Part shown: positions 6,044 through 12,887 of the stretch, piece by piece
Layout of the letters: each line of letters opens with the position of its first letter
Position numbering within the stretch: position 1 is the stretch's first letter
DNA from: Gammaproteobacteria bacterium
Lineage (GTDB): Bacteria > Pseudomonadota > Gammaproteobacteria > HK1
Reading direction: 5' to 3'
Length of the DNA: 12,887 nucleotides
Assembly (NCBI GenBank): GCA_022822245.1
Contig: JAJECB010000069.1
Location: forward strand, 1 to 12,887
The notes under the pieces: generated by a model
Seen by the model: the letters and a program-made list of their open reading frames with translations, nothing else
The model's database searches: none
What the model was told of the DNA's origin: nothing
Translations under genes and position numbers: made by a program

Positions 6044-8269
6044 CTACGCCGCCAATGCATAGCAGGCAAACAACCCGTGACTCCCGATGATCATCATCAC
6101 CCCAGGCCAACCATCTGCGCGCATCTCCTCTGCGACCTGCCGGATCAGCTCGGAATCGTCGTCGCTCATGCCGACTCCGGCTCCGTCCGGGTGCGAATGC
6201 CACTCGCCGACGTAGCTGACCTGGCCACCCGTGCGAGCTTCGATGGCGCGGATTGCATCAGCCAAGCCGGCACATCCCCGAACGAAGGCGTCCTTTCGTT
6301 CGTGGCTGTCGTCCGGCGCAGGCAGGGCATCCACGACGTAGACGCGTCGGTGAGGAACATCGAAGTACCCAAGCAGGACGCCGCCGGTCTCCGTTGGAAG
6401 CCGCGCGCACCGCAACGAGCGAAGATGCTCTACCAGCGCGCGATCCAGCATGAAGCACCAACCTCCGTGTTCGAAGCGAATCGACTCGGATACCGGGACC
6501 TCGACCCGGCGCACGCTGCCGTCGGCATGCTGCTGCCAGACCGCAGCCACCGCTCGACCGTCGACGCTGCGAACCTGCCGCGCGAGCAAGGCGCTGCCCA
6601 ATGCAACATCGTCCTGGCCGATCCGTGCGGTCGCGTCACGGCAACCGGCACTGTACCGATACGTCCTCTCCTTTCGGATGTGCTGATCAAGCCGGCCGTC
6701 GCGAAGAACGGCTCGGTAGTACTGCGACTCGAGCATATCCAGAGGGATGATCCTCCCGACATCCTCCATCAACATCACCGCGTCGCGACCAGTGGGATTC
6801 AGGAACAGCGAGGCACGTCGGGCGGGGCTCTCGAGCTCCCGCGCCAGGTAGCGCGCGACCGCAATGGACGTGGACGCGTCAAGGATGAGGTCGGCGTCAC
6901 GGCAGGACGCGAGCATTTCCTCGTTGTCCCCGATGGACAGGAAGTCCTCGGCGAAGACGCGCTCCACGGGATTGTGGGGCGTCTCGAATGCACTCGCGCA
7001 ACGAAGGGCAATCGCCTTGGGGAAACCCACGGCAGGCTCGCCGAGACGATGGCGGACCACGTTGTGCGGCAGGAGCGTGTCCTCGTCAATGAGGGTCCAG
7101 CGGCCCCACCCCATGCGCGACAGATGCCCATGGAGCTGCGAGCCCAGGGCACCGGCGCCGATCAGCACGACATCCGGATCCTCCGACTCAGGATCGAGTC
7201 CGCTAAGGGATTTCGCCGCGACTCGATCAATGGCTCGTATCGGTTGAAGTGCCGCGACCGCGACTCCGCGCGCCCTGGCCTCATTGAACCGGGGCACCAC
7301 CAGCCGTCCAAGTGGTCTTCCGGGGCCTGACGCTTCGTAGCGACCGGTCGCAATGGCGGCGTCCCGGATTGGCCAGATCGCGAAAGCCCATACCTCGCGC
7401 ACCTCGGGATTAACTCCGAGGCGTCGCCGCCGGGGCAACGTCACGAGCAGAAGAAGGCCGTCTTGTTCGCGGGGCTGACGACCAGCTTCGAAGAGGCATT
7501 CCAACTGGCCGACCATTGCCGCCACGAGGTCGATCCCGCCGCGACGCAACAGTTCGATCAACTCCATCAGGTTCCGCGGACAGTCGTGCATCGCATCGTG
7601 CACGGCCGGTTCGCCTACCGTGGCCACAACGTGCATGTACCCCTGTTCGGGAACCTGATTGTCGTCAACGGGCACCAACTTCAGTACCGACGGCTTTCCC
7701 TCGCGTTCAGCCACTGAAACCGCCGCGTAGGTCCTCCTCTCCGCGGCCCCCGCGAACAGGTCATCGGGAACCACGACGTAGTACGCAGGACCGTACAGGA
7801 ACGGCTCCAAGGGCTGATCGGCGGCGTGCAACTCGCCGACCGCGGTCCGCGAAAGCCACCGGGCGACGTCGCCGAGAAAGCCCGCGCCGGTCCATCGGAG
7901 GCGTACCTCGGCCCATGGGGCTTCGTACAGGCAAAGGCTCTTCGGCGTCGCGGCCGGAGTCCAGTAGAGGTGCGACACCTGCGGAAAATCGGTCCGAAGC
8001 GCAAGGACCGTGGGATAATCCCGATCGCTTCGCTCGAAACTGAACGCAAGGCGCTCCGGCGAACGAATGTCGTAGTCCGTGTCCTGCGGTAGTTCGGTGT
8101 CGACTTCGACCACGAGCAGTTCTTCGTGGCAGTGGTCCGTCACCCGCACGCGAGCTTCGATCAAGCGGGCAAACGGGTACACCGCCAGCGCATCGCGCAC
8201 TTGCCGTGCGTGATTGAGGGTAAGCGCCTCGGGTTCCAGTGGCTCCCCGGGTGCCGGGAAGTAGGTCAC
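6044..8269 (-). CDS. E2-E1-JAB triple-domain ubiquitin-pathway-like protein
   Basis: This 741-residue protein joins three ubiquitin-type activities. Residues about 1-160 form an E2/UBC-like domain, with H100 in the block SHLYWTP and predicted catalytic C113 in KSLCLYEAPW. Residues about 160-340 are a linker region I cannot assign. Residues about 365-600 form an E1/ThiF-like adenylating domain, with the nucleotide loop GAGALG at 371-376 and a predicted catalytic C543 in SAGCRDAT. Residues about 615-741 are a JAB/JAMM metalloprotease with E627, H691, H693 and S702/D705 (HSHPDG...MSDDD), all expected zinc ligands or catalytic residues. CBASS type II has E1-E2 (Cap2) and JAB (Cap3) as separate proteins, which conjugate and release the C-terminus of a nucleotidyltransferase; here all three are fused. 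The GTG start at 8269 overlaps the stop of the hydrolase gene (GTGA), showing coupling. The substrate is unknown. Confidence 0.9.
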   Translation of the reverse strand: MTYFPAPGEPLEPEALTLNHARQVRDALAVYPFARLIEARVRVTDHCHEELLVVEVDTELPQDTDYDIRSPERLAFSFERSDRDYPTVLALRTDFPQVSHLYWTPAATPKSLCLYEAPWAEVRLRWTGAGFLGDVARWLSRTAVGELHAADQPLEPFLYGPAYYVVVPDDLFAGAAERRTYAAVSVAEREGKPSVLKLVPVDDNQVPEQGYMHVVATVGEPAVHDAMHDCPRNLMELIELLRRGGIDLVAAMVGQLECLFEAGRQPREQDGLLLLVTLPRRRRLGVNPEVREVWAFAIWPIRDAAIATGRYEASGPGRPLGRLVVPRFNEARARGVAVAALQPIRAIDRVAAKSLSGLDPESEDPDVVLIGAGALGSQLHGHLSRMGWGRWTLIDEDTLLPHNVVRHRLGEPAVGFPKAIALRCASAFETPHNPVERVFAEDFLSIGDNEEMLASCRDADLILDASTSIAVARYLARELESPARRASLFLNPTGRDAVMLMEDVGRIIPLDMLESQYYRAVLRDGRLDQHIRKERTYRYSAGCRDATARIGQDDVALGSALLARQVRSVDGRAVAAVWQQHADGSVRRVEVPVSESIRFEHGGWCFMLDRALVEHLRSLRCARLPTETGGVLLGYFDVPHRRVYVVDALPAPDDSHERKDAFVRGCAGLADAIRAIEARTGGQVSYVGEWHSHPDGAGVGMSDDDSELIRQVAEEMRADGWPGVMMIIGSHGLFACYALAA

Positions 8270-9376
8270 CTCGAGCCGGCCCGTGGGGCACTGCTCGCGA
8301 CCACCGCGGGCGCCCCGACAATCGAGAGCTTCTTGAGGACGGCTCCTCGCGCGCCGATCTCGATTTCGAGAACCTTCGGCTTCGCCTTGCTCGGGTGCGC
8401 CATGGTCACGACGAACTTGTGGCCGATGTTGTCCTTGATGGCCTTTCGATACGTCGCCGCCGCCTGCCGGTGGGGTGGATCGTTCGTGTCCTCAGTTGGA
8501 ATGGGATCAGATGAAGACACCGCGATCCCGCCAACCTGGCATTGATCGAGCAGCCACTGAACGTTCGCGACGGGCACGGTGCGGTCCTTGCCCTTCTCCG
8601 GGCCAAGGGCGAGGTAGCTGCAGTGGTGCGGGACGTTGTACAGATCCCACCGAAGCCGCTCGTCGCGATTCCGGTTGCGGGTGATGTCGACAATCTCCTC
8701 GAGGATTTCCCACGACGAGTCCCCCACCATGAGATACCGGGTCTCGCGACCCGACACCTCGAAGGTCGCGTGCAGGATGAGCGCGCTCTCGTTGCGCAGC
8801 ACGGTCCCGCCGTCGGCATGTTTCGCGAACGGCGAGTGCACGAAGAACTCGACGCCGTCTCGTTCGAGATTGAACTCGGGAACCCGTTGTCCGGCGTCGG
8901 TGATGAGGTGGCCGCGATCCTTTAGGGACAGCCCCTCGGATTCGAGCCATTTCTCGAGGCTGGACGGCCTGGAGAACACGCGGATCCCCTTCCCCTCCTT
9001 CAGCCGGTGCCGCGCCTCGCTGCGCCAGACGGCCGCCTCGCCCTTGAGTCTTGTCTCGAGGATCGCCGCTGCAGGCACCCACAGCACCCCGATTCGTTTC
9101 CGCCCCGCGCTCTGGTACTTCTTCGCATGCTCGAGGAAGAAGAACTCCGTGCTGTTTGCGATGTGGTCGTCATCGAGGTGCGTCAGAGCGAGGACGTCGA
9201 ACCCGTCGCGCCGCGCTGCGGCCAGCTCGTCGGTGAGCACCGATTGCAGGTCGATCTGCGGGTCGTCCCTCGGCCTTGCGACGATGGCAAAAATCGAAGA
9301 GAAGGCGCTTCTCGTTGGCCAGGACAATCTGGCTGCAGTCGCCGTTGCCGACGGGGTAGAACCTGACTCGGTGCAT
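8266..9376 (-). CDS. Metallo-beta-lactamase-fold hydrolase with an apparent one-base frameshift
   Basis: This would be a 369-residue MBL-fold metallohydrolase of the ComEC-like group if one G in the run 9267-9269 is ignored. The N-terminus, from ATG at 9376 (AAAGGAG nine bases upstream), reads MHRVRFYPVGNGDCSQIVL and then KRLLFDF, the family's first strands, in one frame up to 9269. From 9267 a second frame continues DDPQIDLQSVL and carries the metal-binding THLDDDH (residues 65-71), GD with D219, and HH at 250-251. Joining KAE to DDPQ by removing one G gives a seamless protein. The break is therefore either a sequencing indel in a homopolymer or a recent inactivating mutation. Gene finders will join the second frame to an unrelated upstream reading (to 9579 or 9651). 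It is the first recognisable gene of the operon, and its stop overlaps the next start. Its substrate is unknown; MBL proteins have been noted beside prokaryotic E1/E2/JAB genes. Confidence 0.8.
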
Positions 9377-9391
9377 GGTGTAAGTCTCCTT

Positions 9392-9579
9392 TCACCTGGT
9401 CCCGGCGGGGTACGCGTCTCGCAACCCGCAGTGGTACGCCCCCGGCGGGGCAACGTGGCGAGGAAATTCGGCCCGAACGCAGGTGGCTTCGAACCGGTCG
9501 GTCCGGGGGTTCCCGGCAGGGATTCGGCATCTATCGGGGTCGAGCAACCGTCGCCACCATCGACATTGACTCGGCTCAT
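9392..9579 (-). other. Possible small leader gene of the operon (about 62 residues, needs one indel to close)
   Basis: ATG at 9579 has a good ribosome binding site (GGGAGG, five bases upstream) and begins MSRVNVDGGDG in a frame that stays open far into the hydrolase gene. The adjacent frame ends in a TGA at 9394-9392, immediately before the hydrolase ribosome binding site, as an operon gene would. If the G-run near 9434-9438 had one more base, the two frames would join into a protein of about 62 residues ending GLRDAYPAGTR. I recognise no family, and the C-terminus is not a diglycine as in ubiquitin-like modifiers. It may equally be untranslated leader. Confidence 0.25.
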
Positions 9580-9622
9580 CCCTGCCTCCCTTGACCTGCC
9601 CGGAAGGGCCTGACAAACTCGC

Positions 9623-9638
9623 GTTTCACATCTGAAAC
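9623..9638. promoter_or_regulatory. Operator O1 in the divergent control region
   Basis: GTTTCACATCTGAAAC has perfect 6-bp arms (GTTTCA / TGAAAC) around a 4-base centre. It covers the expected transcription start of the minus-strand operon. Its reverse-oriented near copy lies 35 bases away, centre to centre. The divergently encoded XRE protein is the likely binder. Confidence 0.7.
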
Positions 9639-9641
9639 ACG

Positions 9642-9671
9642 AGCCTACCACCCAACTGTTTCAGATGTCAA
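9642..9671 (-). promoter_or_regulatory. Predicted sigma-70 promoter of the MBL / E2-E1-JAB / patatin operon
   Basis: A perfect TTGACA (9671-9666) lies inside operator O2 and is followed after 18 bases by TAGGCT (9647-9642), which keeps the most conserved T, A and T of the -10 box. The start point would fall near 9635, inside operator O1, leaving a leader of about 260 bases before the hydrolase ATG. A protein bound at both operators would block this promoter. A weaker plus-strand candidate for the regulator gene is TTGACC (9591-9596), 17 bases, then CAAACT (9614-9619). Confidence 0.5.
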
Positions 9672-9673
9672 AC
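9658..9673. promoter_or_regulatory. Operator O2 in the divergent control region
   Basis: GTTTCAGATGTCAAAC is, on the opposite strand, identical to O1 except for one base (GTTTGACATCTGAAAC). It overlaps the -35 box of the operon promoter. It also contains an in-frame ATG (9665) that could be mistaken for the regulator start. Confidence 0.7.
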
Positions 9674-9703
9674 ACTTCGAATCCACACCGAGGAGAGCTG
9701 TCT

Positions 9704-10045
9704 ATGCCGACATCGACCTCGCTCGAATCGCTCGGCTCGCTGGTGGCGGAGAAGCGCGGAAAGGTCGGCGTCAGAGCGACGGCTGCCGCGATCGGGATCT
9801 CCCCGGCGACCCTGTCCCGAATCGAGAATGGCCACCTTCCGGATCTCGCGAACTTCCGCAAGATCTGCCAGTGGCTGGAGATCGATCCAGCAACGGTGCT
9901 GGGCTTCGACACGGATTCCTTGAACCGCCCTGCGGTTGCTGTGCATTTCCGCAAGACCGCGACGATGAGTCTCGAAACGGGAGCCGCACTCGCGGAAATG
10001 ATCCAGGCTGCGCACAGCGCACTCGTCGCGCAGGATCAGAAGTAG
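9704..10045 (+). CDS. XRE-family helix-turn-helix repressor
   Basis: This 113-residue protein is a DNA-binding regulator with a lambda-repressor-like helix-turn-helix at about residues 11-65. The recognition region reads TAAAIGISPATLSRIENGHLPD, followed by LANFRKICQWLEIDPATVLG, all standard for XRE proteins. I chose the ATG at 9704 because AGGAGAG lies 7-9 bases upstream. The earlier in-frame ATG at 9665 lies inside an operator and has no ribosome binding site. It is divergent from the operon and only 4 bases before the ImmA/IrrE peptidase gene. XRE plus ImmA/IrrE pairs act as repressor and de-repressing protease; in CBASS the equivalent pair is CapH and CapP. I infer that it binds the two operators in the control region and represses the operon until it is cleaved. 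Confidence 0.88.
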   Translation: MPTSTSLESLGSLVAEKRGKVGVRATAAAIGISPATLSRIENGHLPDLANFRKICQWLEIDPATVLGFDTDSLNRPAVAVHFRKTATMSLETGAALAEMIQAAHSALVAQDQK

Positions 10046-10049
10046 CTCA

Positions 10050-10631
10050 ATGCGTCGCGGGTTCAAGTCATGGTGCGAAAACGCTTCTCGCGACTACCGA
10101 GCGCAGCTGGGACTTGATCTCGCAGACCCGCTTGACCCCCACGACCTAGCGCGTTTCCTCGGCGTCTTGGTCTGGACTCCGGACGAGGTGCCGGACCTCT
10201 CGAGCCAGAGCATTAGACAACTGACGAAGGTCGACCCCAGCAGTTGGTCAGCTGTAACGGTCTCTGCCGGAGGGAGGCATCTGGTAATCCTCAATTCTGC
10301 GCATGCACTAACCCGCCAGCGAAACAGCTTGGCACACGAACTTGCTCACCTGGTCCTCAACCACCAGCCCGACACAGCCAGGGTTTCCGGCGAAGGATTC
10401 CTGTTGAGGGACCACTACGACGCGGAACAGGAGGAAGAGGCAGACTGGCTTGCCGGCACATTGCTCCTACCGCGGGAAGGACTGCTCAGCGTGTATCGGC
10501 GGACCTCGTCATCAGAGGCCATCGGACGGATCTTTGGGGTCAGTACCAAACTGGTCGACTGGCGCCTGCGCATGACGGGAATCCTCGCGCAGACGAGACG
10601 CGCGAGCCGATGGCACCGGCGTGCCGGCTGA
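10050..10631 (+). CDS. ImmA/IrrE-family zinc metallopeptidase
   Basis: This 193-residue COG2856-type peptidase should cleave the partner repressor to switch on the divergent operon. The zinc site is HELAH (H96, E97, H100), with the third ligand in the EEEADWLAG block (E130 or a neighbour), as in ImmA, IrrE/PprI and CapP. The hydrophobic block AGTLLLPREGL and a final IGRIFGVSTKLVDWRLRMTGI helix region complete the usual family layout. The start ATG at 10050 lies 4 bases after the XRE stop, so the two genes are co-transcribed and probably translationally coupled; its own ribosome binding site is weak. Family knowledge says that such peptidases sense DNA damage, single-stranded DNA or a phage signal. 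Which one applies here is unknown. Confidence 0.9.
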   Translation: MRRGFKSWCENASRDYRAQLGLDLADPLDPHDLARFLGVLVWTPDEVPDLSSQSIRQLTKVDPSSWSAVTVSAGGRHLVILNSAHALTRQRNSLAHELAHLVLNHQPDTARVSGEGFLLRDHYDAEQEEEADWLAGTLLLPREGLLSVYRRTSSSEAIGRIFGVSTKLVDWRLRMTGILAQTRRASRWHRRAG

Positions 10632-10934
10632 CGGAAACCCAGGCCAAAGCTCTGTTCGTCGAAGGCCGGGCCAACGTAGAGGCGTTCGTCCAAGGGAGCG
10701 GCCGCTCGAGCCCGGTAAGGATTCCACGTGTGGTCTCAACCGGCCCCGGCACCAATTTGCCGAGCCATCTCGCCAATCGGATAGGTGGTCCCGGCTCGCG
10801 GAGGCGGTCCCTGCCAGGATCACGCGCAAACTTGGCGTCGTCCTGCTCGCGTTGGCCGGGCTTCGCAATCGGGTCCGGGGCACTATGATCGTCGCTCGTC
10901 CGAGACGGCCGTCAAATCGGAGGATGAACGCGCG
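10632..10934. other. Gap between the peptidase and hsdM, probably carrying the hsdM promoter
   Basis: Open frames here (such as 10244-10888 plus and 10621-10938 plus) are unconvincing and resemble no family. A TATGAT hexamer at 10884-10889 is a 5-of-6 match to the -10 box and lies about 45 bases before the hsdM start, but no good -35 box stands 16-18 bases upstream. GGAGG at 10919-10923 is the likely hsdM ribosome binding site. I see no terminator after the peptidase gene. Confidence 0.4.
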
Positions 10935-12887
10935 GTGAGCAACGGCGACCTGAACTGGATCGCGAACTACATCTGGGGGATCGCGGACGACGTGCTGCGC
11001 GACCTCTATGTGCGCGGCAAGTATCGCGACGTGATCCTGCCGATGACCGTGCTGCGCCGGCTGGACGCGGTGCTGGAGGACGGGAAGCAGGCCGTTCTCG
11101 ACATGAAGGCCGCGCTCGACGATGCCGGCGTGGTGGGGCAGGACGCCGCCCTCCGCCAAGCGGCGGGGCAAGCCTTCTACAACGGCTCCCGGTTTACCTT
11201 GCGTGATCTCCGCGCCCGCGCGAGCCGCCAGCAGCTCGAGGCCGACTTCCGGGATTGGCTCGACGGGTTCTCGCCCAACGTGCAGGACATCCTGGACAGC
11301 TTCGAGTTCCGCAACCAGATTCCACGTCTCTCCAGGGCCGACGCGCTCGGCACGCTGATCGAGAAGCTCACCTCGCCCGACATCAACCTCAGCCCCTACC
11401 CCGTGATGAACGCCGACGGCACCGTCCGCCATCCCGGCCTCGACAATCACGGCATGGGCACGATCTTCGAGGAGCTGGTGCGCCGCTTCAACGAGGAGAA
11501 CAACGAGGAGGCGGGCGAGCACTGGACCCCGCGGGACGCCGTGCGGCTGATGGCGAAGCTGGTCTTCCTGCCCGTCGCCGGCGAGATCGAGTCCGGCACC
11601 TACCTGCTCTACGACGGGGCCTGCGGCACCGGCGGCATGTTGACCGTGGCCGAGGAGACGCTGCAGGAACTCGCCGCAGAGCGCGGCAAGCAGGTCTCCA
11701 CCCACCTCTACGGGCAGGAGATCAACGCCGAGACCTATGCGATCTGCAAGGCCGACCTTCTGCTCAAAGGCGAGGGCGATGCCGCCGACAACATCGTGGG
11801 CGGGCCGGAGCACTCCACGCTTGCCAACGACGCCTTCCCGTCGCGCGAGTTCGACTTCATGCTGTCCAATCCGCCCTACGGCAAGAGTTGGAAGACCGAC
11901 CTCGAACGCATGGGCGGCAAGAAGGACATGCGTGACCCGCGCTTCGTCATCGAGCACGGTGACGACCCGGAATACTCTCTGGTCACTCGCTCCAGCGACG
12001 GCCAGATGCTGTTCCTCGCCAACAAGCTGTCGAAGATGAAGCAGCGCACCGCGCTCGGCAGCCGCATCGCCGAGGTGCACAACGGAAGCTCCCTCTTCAC
12101 CGGCGACGCTGGCCAGGGCGAGAGCAACATCCGCCGCTGGATCATCGAGAACGACTGGCTGGAGGCAATCGTCGCGCTCCCCCTCAACATGTTCTACAAC
12201 ACTGGCATCGCGACCTACGTGTGGGTCCTGACCAACCGCAAGCCCGAACCTCGCAAGGGCAAGGTACAGCTCATAGACGCCACCGGCTGGCACCGACCGC
12301 TCCGCAAGAACCTGGGCAAGAAGAACTGCGAGCTCGGCGAGGACGACATCGCCCGCATCTGCGAGACTTTCCTCGCCTTCGAGGAGAGCGAGCAGAGCCA
12401 GATCTTCGACAACGCCGCCTTTGGCTATTGGAAGGTGACGGTCGAGCGGCCGCTCCGCATCGACCAGGCGGACCCGAACCGCGCCTACGGTGCCGCCGAG
12501 ATCAAGACGCTGAGGCAGAAAGGAACGCGGAGCGAGAACGCGCCGCCCGTCATCAGGCGGATACACAGGCGGGGAACCGGGGCCGACCCGTTGCGCGGCC
12601 GGTTCGAGACGACGATCGACGCCAAGCCCGCCGTGGTGGAGTACGAGCCGGACCCCGAGCTGCGCGACACCGAGCAGATCCCGCTTCAGGAAAAAGGCGG
12701 CATCGAAGCCTTCCTCCGCCGCGAGGTCCTGCCCTACGCCGCCGATGCATGGTACCGGCCGGACAGCGTGAAGGTCGGCTACGAGATCAGCTTCAACCGC
12801 TACTTCTACAAGCCGCAGCCGATGCGGACCCTGGAGGAGATCCGGGCGGACATCCTGGCACTGGAGAGGGAGTCGGCGGGTCTTCTG
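10935..12887 (+). CDS. hsdM: Type I restriction-modification DNA methyltransferase subunit HsdM (3' end outside window)
   Basis: This is the modification subunit of a type I restriction system, an N6-adenine methyltransferase using S-adenosylmethionine and working with HsdS and HsdR. The GTG start at 10935 gives SNGDLNWIANYIWGIADD, matching the usual HsdM N-terminus; GGAGG lies 11 bases upstream and no in-frame ATG is nearby. The HsdM_N helical domain spans about residues 5-140. The AdoMet-binding motif I is DGACGTGGML at 227-236 and the catalytic motif IV is NPPY at 312-315. 651 codons are present without interruption. The family is about 650-700 residues, so only a short tail is probably missing. 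HsdS and HsdR genes are expected downstream. The gene is adjacent to, and in the same direction as, the regulator pair of the defence-like operon. Confidence 0.95.
   Translation, partial: MSNGDLNWIANYIWGIADDVLRDLYVRGKYRDVILPMTVLRRLDAVLEDGKQAVLDMKAALDDAGVVGQDAALRQAAGQAFYNGSRFTLRDLRARASRQQLEADFRDWLDGFSPNVQDILDSFEFRNQIPRLSRADALGTLIEKLTSPDINLSPYPVMNADGTVRHPGLDNHGMGTIFEELVRRFNEENNEEAGEHWTPRDAVRLMAKLVFLPVAGEIESGTYLLYDGACGTGGMLTVAEETLQELAAERGKQVSTHLYGQEINAETYAICKADLLLKGEGDAADNIVGGPEHSTLANDAFPSREFDFMLSNPPYGKSWKTDLERMGGKKDMRDPRFVIEHGDDPEYSLVTRSSDGQMLFLANKLSKMKQRTALGSRIAEVHNGSSLFTGDAGQGESNIRRWIIENDWLEAIVALPLNMFYNTGIATYVWVLTNRKPEPRKGKVQLIDATGWHRPLRKNLGKKNCELGEDDIARICETFLAFEESEQSQIFDNAAFGYWKVTVERPLRIDQADPNRAYGAAEIKTLRQKGTRSENAPPVIRRIHRRGTGADPLRGRFETTIDAKPAVVEYEPDPELRDTEQIPLQEKGGIEAFLRREVLPYAADAWYRPDSVKVGYEISFNRYFYKPQPMRTLEEIRADILALERESAGLL

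Noticed and set aside
8266..9651. Single 461-residue frame as the real MBL protein
   Set aside because: Its first 128 residues are not MBL-like, and it skips the VGNGDC and RLLFDF strands, which are found in the neighbouring frame from ATG 9376.
9665..9703. Upstream ATG (9665) as the start of the XRE regulator
   Set aside because: It sits inside operator O2 and has no ribosome binding site; the ATG at 9704 has AGGAGAG properly spaced.
10512..12566. Long minus-strand open frame (684 codons) over hsdM
   Set aside because: It is antisense to an intact HsdM with all methyltransferase motifs, and its Val/Leu/Glu/Arg-rich translation has no recognisable domain.
1..12887. tRNA, rRNA, CRISPR arrays, transposases or integrases
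   Set aside because: No cloverleaf, rRNA-like stretch, regularly spaced repeat array, or recombinase motif was seen on either strand by reading; short or degenerate cases could be missed without a search.

Overview
The window is a G+C-rich bacterial chromosome or contig segment from an organism I cannot name. Its most telling trait is an apparent selenocysteine codon (in-frame TGA) at the catalytic position of a peroxiredoxin. That implies a selenocysteine-decoding host. TGA is also used as a normal stop by several other genes here, so the whole code is not altered.

Left part (1-4603), ordinary metabolism plus one toxin-antitoxin pair. On the minus strand lie the N-terminal 532 codons of a HyuA-type hydantoinase/oxoprolinase subunit (1-1597) and, upstream of it, the selenoprotein peroxiredoxin (1762-2223, TGA at 2080-2082, with a SECIS-like hairpin at 2046-2064). 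Next is a minus-strand MazEF-type pair (2452-2999) with a perfect 12-bp palindrome in front of it. A plus-strand phytanoyl-CoA-dioxygenase-family oxygenase (3422-4603) ends in a strikingly A+T-rich palindrome (4598-4636), which I take as a possible junction with the region that follows.

Middle part (4604-10631), a compact defence-like locus. A minus-strand operon reads MBL-fold hydrolase (8266-9376, broken by an apparent one-base insertion near 9268), then a 741-residue E2-E1-JAB triple fusion (6044-8269), then a patatin-like lipase (4923-6038). The first two genes overlap by 4 bases and the last two are 5 bases apart. Divergent from it are a small XRE-type regulator (9704-10045) and an ImmA/IrrE zinc peptidase (10050-10631). 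The intergenic region holds two near-identical 16-bp operators in opposite orientation (9623-9638 and 9658-9673), one covering the probable -35 box of the operon. The set resembles CBASS type II and Bil-like ubiquitin-type immunity, and the regulators resemble a CapH/CapP-like repressor-protease switch. No CD-NTase and no recognisable ubiquitin-like protein is present. The patatin ends in a C-terminal glycine, so it could itself be a substrate of the E1/E2 modules.

Right part (10935-12887): the start of a type I restriction-modification methyltransferase gene (hsdM), cut off by the window end. Together with the middle locus this makes a defence island.
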